From contig OZ038423.1 in assembly GCA_964036155.1 (NCBI GenBank), positions 24,939,249 to 25,003,248 of the forward strand: 64,000 nucleotides of DNA, in the 5' to 3' direction. The position numbers and the translations under genes were made by a program. Shown here piece after piece: positions 26,334-47,000 of this stretch (position 1 is its first letter; each line of letters starts with the position of its first letter). The notes beneath the pieces were generated by a model. The model had not been told where the DNA came from. It made no database searches and worked only from the letters and a program-made list of their open reading frames with translations. Origin of the DNA: Diploscapter coronatus. Lineage: Eukaryota; Nematoda; Chromadorea; Rhabditida; Rhabditidae.

Positions 26334-29300
26334 ATGTTATCAGCGACTAGTCGACGATTCTCAAGGGCCGGGGCCGTATCTCCTCGACCCAGGAATCGGA
26401 ATTACACGCTGGCGAACGCACCGCCCCCACCGGCGGTCAAAATTCGGACCCATGATATGATATCTCCGCTGGAAAGGAGGTAGTGTTCTATTTTAAAAAT
26501 TAGGGACGTTTTATTATCTCAAACATCACCTATTAAACATTTAAGGTTTCTCGAGGCAGCAGAAAAAGGCGACAAGCCCACAATTCAACAGTGCTTGGAT
26601 GAAGTAAAAAATCTTTAATAAGTCAATAAAGTCGATAACTTAGAAGACCACGCCTCCTCTGAACGTGAACGTTCTGGATTCAATGGGAAGATCAGCACTG
26701 GAAATCGCCGTGGATAATGAAAATACGGAGGTATAGCATTTTTTTAAAATGTCAAAATCTGAAGATATTTTGTTCAGGTCGTCGAATTGCTTCTGCAACA
26801 ACCGAATATACGAATTGGAAATGCGCTATTGTGTGCTATTAGAGAGGGTAAGATACCTGGTGTCACATAGAAATTTCTAAATGACGCCTTATAAAAATAA
26901 AAATAGCTTTATTATTAAGGTTATGACGCCAGTTTAAAATTGTAAAATGACGTCATCAACAACATATTTTAGGAGTCTACCGTCTCGTGGAAATACAAGT
27001 CAATCATCCAAGTATCACTCGGGAAATGTTGGGAGACGGTTGGTCTCAACAACTTGACCCTTCTGAAGCGGCTAGCGCCGAATATTCGAGGTTTAAATTA
27101 TGACGTCATATTTAATTACTTTGTTACTTAATTATCTCTCAAGTTAAGTACCCAACTATCCAACTAATAAGAGTTTAATTTAGCGACATATCCCCTGTCA
27201 TCTTAGCTGCCCAACTGAATCAATTCGAAATTCTGCAAATGTTGCTGAGAAAAGAAGCCACGATAGAAAGACCTCACAGGTGGGCTTTTCAAAAATATTT
27301 TTAGGTTTTACAAAAGATTACAAGATTTGATAGAATTTCAAATTTTTAATTAACCAATTTAGACATTCCTGTATGTGCGAAACTTGCGATAAGGAGCGAT
27401 TGAATGACTCTTTGCAATATTCTCTAAAACGAATCAATACATACCGTGCTTTGGCAAGTCCGGCATGGATGAGTTTGACAAGTTCCGGTAAATTTATTGG
27501 CTTTTAGAAAAGAGATGTATGAAATTCCTTTAGATCCGATTCTGTCAGCCTTCAAACTGAGTTGGGATCTACAACGCCTAGCCTTCGAGGAGCATGAGTT
27601 CAAGGAAACCTACCTACAGGCAATTTTACATGCTAATTTGTAGCGTTAATTTGAATTTTTAAGCTATCTGAACAATGCAAACAGTTCGCCTGCGATTTGC
27701 TAAGCCAGTGTCGGAGTAGCGAAGAGGTAGCGTCGTTGGCTTTTAGCAATACGTTAAATTTTAAGACATGCTAATTTTAGGTGATAGCCGTACTAAATAA
27801 AGATGGCAGCAACAACGACGATCACGTGGATGTGTGGGCCTCTAAACTATCGCTAGCACGATTAAAACTAGCCATAAAATACGAGCAGAAAGCGGTATGA
27901 TTCATTCAAATAGGCTTGTTTCTCGAATGCATGCTAGCTAAAAGTATTTAGTTCGTCTCCCATCCTCACTGCCAACAATTATTGACTTCGATATGGTACG
28001 AGGGCTTTCCTGGGATGCAGCGAAGAGGGTCGACTTGGAATAAGCTTCTCTGCGGACTATTAATTTTACTCTGGCCAATTTTCGCTGTTATCTATATCAT
28101 CGTAACCCCAAAATGAATAAAGTCAAGAGTAATGCCAGTTTTCAGCTCCCAAAGTCCCGAATAGGCCGAATCGTTCGATCTCCGTTCATGAAATTTCTCT
28201 ACTATTCGATTTCTTTCGGATGTTTTCTATTATTGCTAACTCTGGCCACATTTGAAGGCTACCGGAGCGAAAAGGGGGAGAAAAAGGTTTAAACCAACCT
28301 GAATTGTTAAATTAAATACAACATTTAGGGCGGTGGCACTACACGAGCCTCAGACAGAGGCCCACCCCCTACTATTATAGAATGTTTGGTGCTAACCTGG
28401 GTTTTAGGCAACTTCAAATATCAAACTTAAGGCATTTACTTGAATTTAGGAATGCTATGGTCCGAGATTAAACAGCTTTGGGAGGAGGGCTTTAAGAAGT
28501 ACTTTCGTCAATGGTGGAATTGGTTGGACTTCATCATGATCTGCCTTTATCTCTGTACAATATCGATTCGGTAATTGGCATAATTAATTATGCCTAACTA
28601 GGGTATTAACTCTGAATGAATTATGCTAATTTTAGCTCAAGTGCCTATTATATATACGTCTACAAAGAGGATTCTTTTCGTTATGCGATTCGCACCTATT
28701 GGACGTCGTCTGAGCCTATGCTGGTGGCCGAAGCTCTATTTGCTGTAGGAAATGTGTTCTCATTCGCCAGAATCATCTATCTCTTCCAAACCAACCCGTA
28801 TTTGGGGCCTCTTCAGGTAAGGAATTAAAAACAACGACATTTATTCAAACTATACCACTGTAAACATACAGCACAGTCCATTAATATGAATAGTAGGAAA
28901 ATTCGAGTAAAATAGACCAATATGTTATGAGGAAGATCGAATTATTCCAGTTATGATTGCTAAATTTATAAATGCGAATTTTTATCCAGCAACTTAAACT
29001 CAGATTACGATCCTATAAAAAAATATCCAAATTCAGATCTCCCTGGGATGTATGCTGGTTGATGTGGCGAAATTCTGCTTCATATTTGTGCTAATTATTA
29101 GCAGTTTCAGCATAGGATTGGCGCAATTATATTGGTATTAATGATAAAAGTTAGAATACAATGACAAAAGTGATTGATTTTCAGGTACTACGATCCAGAT
29201 GCTGACGTGTGTCTTTCAGGTTCAGACTGTAGACGAACCTCTAACGTCTTTTCATCGTAAACTTAAAATCTCCTCTTTAAGAATAATAGAATTTTTAGCA

Positions 29301-31296
29301 TTGCCGATTCATATATCACCTTACTCTGGTCCTTATTTTCAATAACAAAACCAGAAGACACCGACGTGATTGAGGTGTCATTTGATAGCACTTTGGTATC
29401 AATTACCAGAGATGGTAACTTCAGAACCACCAATTCACCCAATGGGTCGGAAGAGCCATGTTCATTCTCTACCACTGCACCTCTATTATTGTCTTGCTCA
29501 ATATGCTGATTGCCATGATGTCCCATTCGTTTCAAATTATCAACGTAGGGATTTCGTATATCACTGGATTTCACAATCTAGAAACCTTAGGATCACGCAG
29601 ACTTGGAGTGGAAATTCCATCGAACTAAACTGTGGATGGCTCATTTTGACGAAGGATCAAGTCTAGCGCCACCGTTTAATTTAGTTATAACGCCCAAGGT
29701 ACTTGAAATTATGCTGTTTTAATTTGCATAAGAAGTTTAGTCGATCCTCTACTTTTTCTATGCGATTTACAACACAATTCGGTGGCTATTGGGAAAGTAC
29801 ACCTACACGAAAGGTCGATCAAGGGCTACGATAAGGGTGTGAAATTGCAAAAAATTTAAGAAAAAATTGATCTTTCAAAATTTAGAGGCCAGGATATTCT
29901 CGTAAAAAGAACGAAATCGAAAAAGCAAAAACCGACGAAGAAAGTAATGCTGGAGGGGATAGACCCTTGACCTATGCTGATATTATTCAACGATTGGTAG
30001 CTAGGTTCATTCATCAGGTAAATATTTTGAACTAGATTTATAATATCTTAAAATACACATTTAACTATGTATACAATAGTAAAATTTAATATAAACGTAT
30101 TTTATAATTTAACTTTAGACAAAGAAAGATATGAAAATGGACGGCGTAAATGAGGATGATCTTCTCGAAATCAAACAGGACATCAGTAGCTTACGGTAGT
30201 TTCTGGGTTATTGCAACTTAAACTACAGTAATCTTTAGGTATGAGCTAAGAGATGACAGAAGAAGGGAGATCGTTAGAAGCTCGTCGCATATTGACGCTG
30301 TGAAACGGGATATTATGAGGACAATGTCTAGTAATAGGTAAATATGATGTCCTTTTTTAATTGTAATACCTTTTTTAGTCGACGCATGTTCGGGGGCTCC
30401 TGCAGAGTTCCGAAAACTCGACCGTCCGTGGCTGAAGAATCTTTCACGGAATCTGAAGAAACCACAGACGAAGAAACAAAGCTAGAAGAGAAAGAAGAAG
30501 ATGAAAAGTTAGTTTTTTTTTTTTAATTTATGAAGTCACCATTTTATCTTAAGGCATCACCATTAAATTGATAAATGAAGCTTCAGTTTAGTAATATGAA
30601 ACCTTTTAAATTATTCAATTCCTTCTAATATAACCCCATGACGCCCTTTTAGGTCCCATACGTCTTTGTCATTGCTTTACTCACCGCCCCCTAACACGGC
30701 GCTACCCGAAATTGTAGAATACGGCACTGGTTCTCATTCGAAGTCCAAGGTTTTTTTTCGATTTTAATTTAAATTGTGTAAAATGTAAACTTAACAGGAG
30801 AAGAAAAGAAGGATGTCAGAGATTATCGCCGGTTCGCAGGATGAAAAACGGCTTGAGGAATCGATTAAAAGAGAGGCCAGGAAGAAGGTAGTGTAATCAT
30901 AAAAAAGATATTTTAAAAATTAGCAAATTCAAAAATTCACACATTTTAGGAGCGAAAGTACGTGCCGAAAACGCATTCAGTGCTACGAAAGACGGATACT
31001 TCGTTTACGTTTCCGAAAGCTGGCGGCTCTCCTACACGGGTTACTATTAGGTGAGGGATTGCCGTAATTTGAAAAATCTGCTCAAATGCTAATTTCTATC
31101 GATGGAGCAGATTTCCAAGTTTCGAAATAAAATTTATTATTTCAGAGATGATCTACACGATTTATCACCGTCATTGGAAAACGCTATCAACAATATTCGA
31201 AGAGAACTTAACGATAAACTAGATCAATTAAATAATTCCCTAATTGAGGCGACTAAAACCGATCCAAAAATGAGCTCGTCTCAAGAGAATAAATAG
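26334..31296 (+). CDS. TRPC-type cation channel (trp-1/trp-2 class)
   Basis: Tetrameric plasma-membrane cation channel acting downstream of phospholipase C. From ATG 26334 the 29 exons sum to exactly 1027 codons; exon starts include 26546, 26644, 26778, 26973, 27184, 27363, 27534, 27664, 27781, 27952, 28146, 28329, 28450, 28636, 29037, 29185, 29299, 29425, 29591, 29741, 29886, 30119, 30239, 30379, 30653, 30798, 30950 and 31146. N-terminal ankyrin-like repeats are followed by the TRPC zinc-binding motif HSCMCETC, six hydrophobic segments, the pore loop (TLLWSLFSI), S6 with LLNMLIAMM and the TRP box [11 protein letters not shown]. The C-terminal [14 protein letters not shown] is shared with invertebrate TRP-gamma-like channels. 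The end is acidic and lysine-rich with a probable coiled coil ([20 protein letters not shown]). Two introns, 27620-27663 and 28408-28449, appear to use GC donors. Family assignment is firm; which of the two worm paralogues it is remains open. Confidence 0.94.
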
Positions 31297-32524
31297 TAGG
31301 AATTCGTTATTTTTGACAAATATTTGTCAATTTACTCAAACAATTGGGTTTTAGAATTTCATATTTATTCAAAAATAATTTTTAAGGAATAAAGATAGAG
31401 GCCAAATGAATTGTCAGAATTGATTATCATGGGGAAATTCGGTATCAGTATAATAAGCGAGTTTAGCCGGATCAGAGTGCTTTTTAAGTATCCGAAAATA
31501 GTCCAGTGGGAGCAAAGATATGTCTACTTTTGTGGGGCGCACTTTTTCTGCAGTCGCTTCCCATTTTATTCGGCCCGTCATCTCTCGCTGCGTTTTAAAA
31601 AATACAGAATTTGAATTTTATCTAGAGTCCCCAAGTGGATATGTCAAGTCTTATTCTTGGATCAATTTTTGCACATAAAAGATGATCTGAATTGTAAATA
31701 AGCCTTCTGTGAAAAAGAGAGTTCCCTGACCGAAAAAATCGGAAAAATCCGAGCACATTTTCGCAAACGAAATATTATTTGTGCGGCTATTTTATCTTGA
31801 TTTTTTCTTGCACAGAGCCATTTTATCAGGTTTATCGTCGATTTAGATAGGGTTTTTAAAAAATTTGAAGTTTTAAGGGTACTTCCTTTCTAAACTTTCT
31901 GATTCAAACTATCACGCCCTTATCACAAACGCATTTCTGCAAAGGGGCAGAGTTTGAGGACTCTATTCAAAACATCGTAATTATCTACGAGTGTTAATTG
32001 GTTAATTAAAATAATCGTACCCTGGTGAACCCACGTACTTTTTTCCGAATTTCCATCATATGGCATGATCTGAGTGTAGCGTATTTTGTTTTCACTACGT
32101 GAATTTAAATTAATCTTTATTCAATCATATAGAATTTAATGAAAAACACCCCGAATTTTAACGTATGTGTGTGAAAATCAGTGAACCCGAATAATATTTA
32201 ACACCGAGTTAAAGAAAAAATCGTGAACTTAGAATTTCTGTCTAAGATATTATTTTTAACTATCACTTTTCATCGTATTCATTAGAATTATTATTGATCT
32301 AAGAACATCAAATTGATTTGTATGAAATGAAACATTTTCACTCGTATTTACAGGAAAGTGCTCTATCTCAAAATTTAACTTGAATAAATTATCCCGAAGC
32401 AATTAATGTCAGAGCTTGGTTTAGGTTGCGGTAACTAAGTCAAGGCAGCTTTGTATTGGATAGGTTTGATCTCATTTCAGGAAAAAGATCTTTTTCAGAA
32501 ATGAAAGATTATTTTGATCTCTTT
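31297..32524. other. Convergent spacer with 3' UTRs of the channel and rabphilin genes
   Basis: The two genes face each other across this interval. AATAAA at 31388-31393 follows the channel stop. A diverged repeat copy (31391-31590) overlaps a short open frame I do not accept as a gene. Nothing else is recognised. Confidence 0.6.
31391..31590 (+). repeat. Dispersed repeat, copy A
   Basis: Matches copy B at 62615-62790 in the same orientation. Shared blocks in order include GGCCAAATGAATT, GATTGAT/GATTAT, CCGGA, CTTTTTAAG-like, CAGTGGGAG/CAGTAGGAG and TTTTTTCTGCAGTCGCTTCC. Family unknown. Confidence 0.7.
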
Positions 32525-39853
<7,329 letters not shown>

Positions 39854-41085
39854 TCTTAGAAACTAGAAAAGCAGTAAGACGATGAAATAAAATGCCACAA
39901 TAAATATGAAAGGGGATGTTTCTAGAATTCGAAAATTGGCAACTCCACCCATTGGAAATTTTTATCGCCATTTCGCGCGAATAGAAAAAGTCAACAAGCC
40001 GGAAAATGAAATTTGAGAATAGCGAGTTTTTTCTCCTCGTTCTGAAGCGCATGTGAATGGATATTCAATTTAAATTCAAACGCGCAAATTTGAGGGAATC
40101 GTTTAAAATTTCGGTTTAAGAAAAATCAAAATCTATTCATTTCTTCTAATTTCATAGCTCAAGATTAAAAATTCTGCCAAATCTAAAGTCTACAAAAATT
40201 TGCATATTACCATATTTCCAAATTTTTGCAGTATTTGGTTTAAGTTGAATTAAAATTAGGCTTCTGTTGGGCTGAAGTCTGAAAGAGCCCGCAAAACGTG
40301 CTAAAAATAATCACAAAATATTGACGTCAGAGGCGGGCAAAGAGAGGAAAGCTCTGCTAAGATTAATTGTTTCATTTGCATTTCATGAATTTAGTTGTTG
40401 GTGATTTGGCCTAGCAGCATGACGCTGGGTTTGTGATTTTTTGTTGAAAAAACAACGAAATGCCTAATGTGAATTCTGAATAATTGATATTTTGCCTCAA
40501 AAATGAACAAAAACAATGCAAATTAAGTAATTTTTAATGCATATTATTAGCCTCCAAACGTCAATTTAGCGCACTAAAATTCTAACGAAGTATAGGCCAT
40601 AAATGGGTGTATTTCGGGATCAGAAGCCTGATAAGAAATTATTTATAGAATATCATAAAAATCTATAAAAACGAATTTTTAGGAGATTTAGCTCTAATTG
40701 GTCTAGGGCGAGCAATTATTAGTTCTAGCTTTTTCTTCCCCTTATTTGGGCAGGGATTTGTTTGCTTGGAAAGGGGATTCGAGATATCTCCCCGTATATA
40801 TATCCAAGCAAATCCCGTGGGCTGGCTCATTAGAATGATTATCCTTTATGAATAAAAATAGGAGGATATTGCGAAACTTGGCGATTTAAGTTTGAAATAT
40901 TACACAATAACTTAATCATAGACATGAATAACAATTCAAAATAATACTTTTAAGCTGCATAATATAATTTTATCGATTTTTCTTTGATGTTATCTTAAAC
41001 TTTCTGCTTTCCTTATCAATTCCATATGAAATTCCGATTTCTTCGGGATTCGGGAATAATTACCGATTCTGAGCTAAGTGACCTT
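39854..41085 (-). other. Rabphilin upstream region
   Basis: Probable 5' UTR and promoter of rabphilin, and 3' flank of the next minus-strand gene. A sequence TTTCTAG 12 bp before the rabphilin ATG could be a splice or trans-splice acceptor. The only structure I see is the hairpin at 40753-40816. Confidence 0.5.
40753..40816. repeat. Imperfect nested inverted repeat
   Basis: The outer arms GGGATTTG-TTTG-CTTGGA and TCCAAGCAAATCCC pair over 14 bp if a 4-base insertion is looped out. The interior GGGGATTCGAGATATCTCCCC is itself nearly self-complementary. Confidence 0.7.
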
Positions 41086-44000
41086 TCAGCTAGAGTCTTT
41101 AGGAACATGAAAGCTGTCTCCTTCTTCTCTCAAGAAAGACTCAGTCAATGAAGAAGAGTAAAATAAAAGAGTTCCCCTTTCTTTGGCTTGAAGGAAGCAT
41201 TTTTCGACGAGCCCCCAGTTGGGAACCTCATTAGATAGTCCTTTGAAACCACCGAAATGAGCGACGGAATTGGGCAAAATTAACAATTTGACATCGGCCC
41301 ACTTGACTCAAAAGATAATGAGGCTAAAGGTTACCCTAAAAAAGATCTAAATTCAGAAAAAAATCTTCTTTCTAGCGAAAAGTGATCAAAATTAATGAAA
41401 TGAGACTTTTTAACGATATTAAATTTGAAAAAGAGATCAAAAGGTTTAAGGAAAGTGACCTATTTTATACTAGCACCACAAATCATGTCAGTTTTCTGAC
41501 ACTTCATCTAATCGCATTGTGCAACGCAATATAACAATTCCAACACATGCGGATATAGTAGACCTAATCGACAGCCATTCTGATTTAAATAATAATAATA
41601 ATAATGGAATGAAGATTTGACTGGATTGAGAATTTCACCACGAACGGGAAGAAAGAAAGGCTCATATATCTGACTGCTTTTGCGTCATCAGAACGATGAA
41701 ATATATCCCCTGGAGGATTCGTGGAGTTAAGAGTTATGGACTATAGCTGAGAAAAAACGAGCAATTGAAATTCATAAATGCGCTAACTCATGTTTCTTCA
41801 TGGCAGAATTTGTGAACGCAGGACGGCAAGAGATAAAATAAAGGAGAAAGAGAAAGAAAAAAAATAGGACGAATCAATGCATACGAACTGTAAATCGCGC
41901 TATTTTAAATGAGAATAAACGTGAATCCGAACTTCTTCCAATATTGCTCGAAATAAAAGAGATAAAATAGAAATTGACAAAATGTGTGCGCCAAACCTTG
42001 TTTCACATCAAGAAATCCTGATATGTGTCGAAAAATTCCGATAGATCTGGGTGGCTTTCTGATCGGAATGATAGGGGACGAGGCCGTCGTTGCCGAGCCA
42101 GGGACATGACTCGGGGTGGACAGACCGAGGTTATTCAAGGCAGCGGTCAGACCCGTATTCGGGTCGGATGGACTACGGCCTCCGAGTGAGGACGGGGTCG
42201 TCGGGACGGCCCCCGAAGGGGTCGGTGACGGGGCGAAGTAATTCAGTAGGGGAATTTTTAGGTCGTTATTTTCAAAACTAGAGAATTTTTGGGCAAGTTG
42301 AACAAGTTCCAATTCTAAGGGTAATGATTTTCAAGGGTAACGCGAATTTTTGCCCTTGAGGTCTGCTTCTGTGTCGTTAGTGTGCAGAGTGGAGTGTTGG
42401 AAAGAGAGAAAGAGAGGACTAAAGAGAAATAAAGAAAAATAGCTCGAGCTTCAGGCTTCTTCTTTATACTTACATTTTTTATTTTCTCTAATCCATACTA
42501 TTTCCCAAGTTTCTACCTCTCTGCGTCCTTGCCCTAGCTCTTATCGATTACCTAATGAGAGAGCACGGCCTTCTAGGGACAGAGAAAATGAGAGGGAAAA
42601 TTAACAATGTCTCTGAGCGCATGCTTTCAAACGAGTGAAAATATTGTGGAGCAGAGAAAATGGAAATTTCGAGGAATTTTCCATGTGAAAAAGTGAAATT
42701 CAAACGCGATTCAGACATTTTTCTCTAAACTATAATATTTCCCCTAGGTGTCAGGATTCAGCTGAAAGTACACGAAAGGGAAATCTAAAACTCCTTATTT
42801 TTCTTTAGAGGAAAAAGAGAAGCTACCAGGCAAATTTTGCAGGAAATGCGAATAAATGATAAGAAAAATGTCCAAATATGGTTGGGAAACTTATCAGTCT
42901 AGGAATTAAATCGATATCAAGCGCCTTGCGCCAAAAATCCCGTATTTAAGCGCGAGAAAAACCGGAGGATTGACGTCGGAAAATCATAAGTCTCGGCAAA
43001 ATAATACAGTCAATGAAATGCGAAAGTATGAACGATTTGATGATAACAAAGGCGTTAAAATGTGAAGTTCAAGCGTAGCTGTGTCCCTGAATTTAAATAA
43101 AGGGCCGTTAAAATTTAACTGATAGGATTCCTGAGATATTTTAAATAATGACTGTTATATTAAAGAATAATAGAAATTGCCAAAACATGAAATTCGGAGA
43201 TTTAAATAATAAGTCTGAGATATTTTTTTTATTTTAAGAGTCGATATTTCCGAGTTCAGGACAGCGTGAAATGAAGGTGTCTAAAGGATAGAGTTGAGAG
43301 CGAAAAATCGTATTTTAAAAATAAAAGAAACCGATTTCGGATACAATTTTATCAAAAGTGAATATTTGATTAGGAAATGTTATTTCATTTAATTTTATGC
43401 TATTTTCTGTTTTGGTCTTAAAGTAATAAATTTTTGTGCAAATGTAGTCAGAGCCACAAGGTTTGCAGATTTGGATTTGGATGAAATGAATTTCGAAATT
43501 CGTAATACACAGCGAAACTCAGGGCAGTTCAATGCAATAGAATTGTGAAACATATCGAAAGAGAGCGCTTCGCTTCGTTTTTTGTTACGCTTCTTTTCCC
43601 CTGCGAAGAAGATATTCTATTATTCATAAATAAAATTGCCTGCGCCGGGAAAGGAGGATGAGCATTCTTCCAAGAACCACGACAATTATTGTGCAAATTT
43701 ATGAGCAGGATATATGACAGGATTTCATAAAACTTACGGATCTTATATATCTTAAAAATAAGAACGAAAGTTGAATCGATTTCACTTGAAAGTCTTTCAA
43801 AACCTAGATTATAAAAATTCAAATAAAATATATATGTTAATTTTTAAAATATAAATTAAGATCCACAGTTAAATTGAATTCAGTAAACTTAGAGCTAGAC
43901 GAGCGAGCTATGCTGAAGAAGGTAACGAATAAAGCAATAAAATATTAACGGACCGACAATAAAAGTCTATAAGGGAAAAATAGGAAATGTGCTTTGAAGC

Positions 44001-47000
44001 TTATCAAACTCAAGACAAAGCTCACAATTCCAAAATGTCGTAGGAAAATTGTCGCCAAAAATGCGGAGGTTCGTAAATTTAGCCGAAAAGCCAGAAAAGA
44101 CAAAAATGGATATATTCTGACTATTGGAAGCCCACTTGTTATGAGCTGGAGGCAGAATTTCAGACAAACAAATTATCGACTTCGTAAAAATATATGAAAA
44201 GCAAGCGAAGTACGCGAGTAAAAAGGCGAATTTCGGGAAAGTAAGCCGTATTTTGTATTTTATCGAATAAATGTTATTGAAGAAAGGTGGTCTTCATCAT
44301 AGTTGCATCTTCAATTCGTAGATTTCATAGAATAAAGACTGATCTTCATGCGAATTTTAGGTTAGCATATTCGAATTTGGAAAAATAAGTTTGATCTTCG
44401 TAAACGTTGTTATCTGACATACGATAATTTCATGAAGAAAGCTGATCTTCGTTATATTTTCCTGCAAATCACGCCTGAATTCATACCAAATATAGATAGA
44501 AGAAACTTCAGAGCAGCACAGATTTACATAGATAAAACCAGCGTGCAAATGCGGGGAGAGTTTTTGGGCCGGAAGTTGGAAAATTCTCTAGTAGAGATTC
44601 GGCTTATCTCAGAAAATATAGCGAATATTTCTCCTATGCCCGTACTTTACTTTCCAAGGATTTAGCCCTAATTTCCTTCAAATGAGCCAAGGGAAATTAG
44701 CTTCGTTTGTCGGGAGCAAATTTAGGAACGCATTTTTGTTTTGATGGCTTGCTATGATTACGGTGAATAAAAACCTGACAACAATAACTTATCGTTGTCG
44801 GGAGAAAGTGACAACGATAAAGTCCGTTGTTTCAAGGAAAATGCCAAAGATGTCAGGGGGAAAATATTACCTAGATCATAGAGAGGTAAAGAATGATTAT
44901 GAAAAAGAAAACTGACATTCAATGGTGAAGTTAAAATGATAACGACAACGAACTCTGTTGTCTCTGCGAATTGTCACGGATATTCTTGTAGAACTGAAAA
45001 GAGGCAAAGAGCGGGGCACTTCAATGCAATTTTAATGAAGAGTGCCGTGCAGCTCGGCTCCACATTTTGTGTTGGGGCGGTGTACGCGCGACTGACTTCG
45101 GAAGGCAAAGAAAGAGGAAAGGATAAAGGAAAGCTCAAGAATGAAGCAGGGAGAGATGGAGATATAGGAGGATTTATGAGTATATCTTTGAGATAAAGCC
45201 AAGATATGCCAATTTAAATCCGATTTTATATATGGATTTGATACATCTTATCGTATATGTGTATTCAGATTAGGCGAAAATTTATAAATTTAGACCCAGA
45301 TTTACATGAATTTAAGGAAAAAATCCTATCATATGGTATACAACTTGGAAAGCAGGCTGATAAAAATAGAATTTTATGATATCATAAATGATAAAATATA
45401 CTCACGGTCCAGATGAAAAGGCATCGTTGATTTTATGACGAGATTTGTGACGAACAAAATGCGCAAAGTCGCATTATTTCGAGATTTTAGTCGTTAAATC
45501 GTATGTTTTCGGGCGAAAATTTGTTACAGAAGGGATTTTCTTCGGAAATTTTGCAGCTGTCGATAATTTCGAACTTAAGTCGCTCGCCTCTGGTGAAGAT
45601 CAGCTAAAATATTAACTCACTCTACAAATTCAGAATAACAATTTAAATATATGACGCCAAAATAGTGATAATAATAACAACAAAAATGACGTAACAATAA
45701 TTAGGATGGTATCGATTTTGCGTCATATTTAAGCATAAAATATTAATTCTTAGTTCTGCAAAGTAATAATATGGTCTGCAATTAAAATGAGAACGGGAAA
45801 GTTCGCAGTTGGAGAAATTTTTGAACTAAAGTCAGAAAAAATGCGTGGGAAAAAGCGAAGAGAGATAACCCGTGGGGCTTCGGAAAAGGGCGGGAAAAGT
45901 AAGTCTTTACACAAAGTTACTCGATTAAAATGGCGAGATGTGCAACTTTTAGGATAAAGGAAATAGCAAAGGATTTCTAGAGGACTGAGAGAATTGGAAA
46001 CCCTATAGCCCATTCGGAAGGTTCAAGTCGCCCTCAACTCAAATACGGGCATATGATTAATCATAGGCAAAATTCAACGCTCTAAATACAACACTGAAAA
46101 TCTGAGGCTTCAATATAAAATCTAAAAACGTAACAAACTAGCAATTCTCCAATAGTTTCTAGATTATATGGTAGGAGAGAAGAATGTCGAGGCTTTCTTG
46201 AAGATCGTGAATTTTGAATTTCTTATTTCGCATTTTATATGAAATTTGGGACAAAGGGTTCATTTGAAGCTGACAAATCGCATGTCCGCGATAAAAATTC
46301 TGAATTTCGGATGAAAAAATGTGTATTTTGTCATTTCGATGGAACACAAGGAAAATACATCGGAAAACACGGGAAAATGCGGGGCTGAAAAATGAAAAAA
46401 TAAATGATAAAGGTGAGACTTGGAAGCTGGCTGGTTCTCTACTGGCAAAGTCACTGAGAAATAGCGGAATTCGAAATTAGTTCCGGCGAGAGAGAATGCA
46501 AATTAGGAGAGGGCGCTGAGAAGCAGAGAATAGGAATAAGCTGGGAGTCGAAGGAATTTCCAAATAGGCCGAAGATATTCAGGAATTAAAAAGGGATATA
46601 CCAAATCCGGTGTAGGGTAAAAAATTTGTGATCAACGAAATATTGAATGCTTCAATGATAATGGAAGAGTAATTTGATTTTAGATATTCTGGATTAATTG
46701 TGGCATTCAATAAGATAAAATAAATAATCAATACGAAATGTTGAATAGTTTAAACTTAAATGATAAGGGAAGAAAATATAGATAGGGAGCGCAAATACTC
46801 ATCAAATTTGAATATAACATCTTTTCAATTTGGTAAACGAATTCAGCGATCGGACTTCTTGAGAAAATCCGAAGTTTTGGTGGAATTTCGAAGCAGGTGT
46901 ATTGTAGATCGACCCCTGGACCAAAATGTCCCTCATTGAGCGAACCTGGAGAATGGCTAAAACTATCTGCTTCGTAGGCTCAAAGTGCTCGACTTTTTCT

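Noticed and set aside
29370..29666. 98-codon plus-strand frame overlapping TRPC pore exons
   Set aside because: Out of frame with the conserved S6 and TRP box peptides; runs through two introns.
44936..45196. 86-codon plus-strand frame with GC-richer middle part
   Set aside because: No homology, no splice context and ends in a dispersed motif-like stretch; could at most be part of an undetected exon of the minus-strand gene, which I could not fit in phase.
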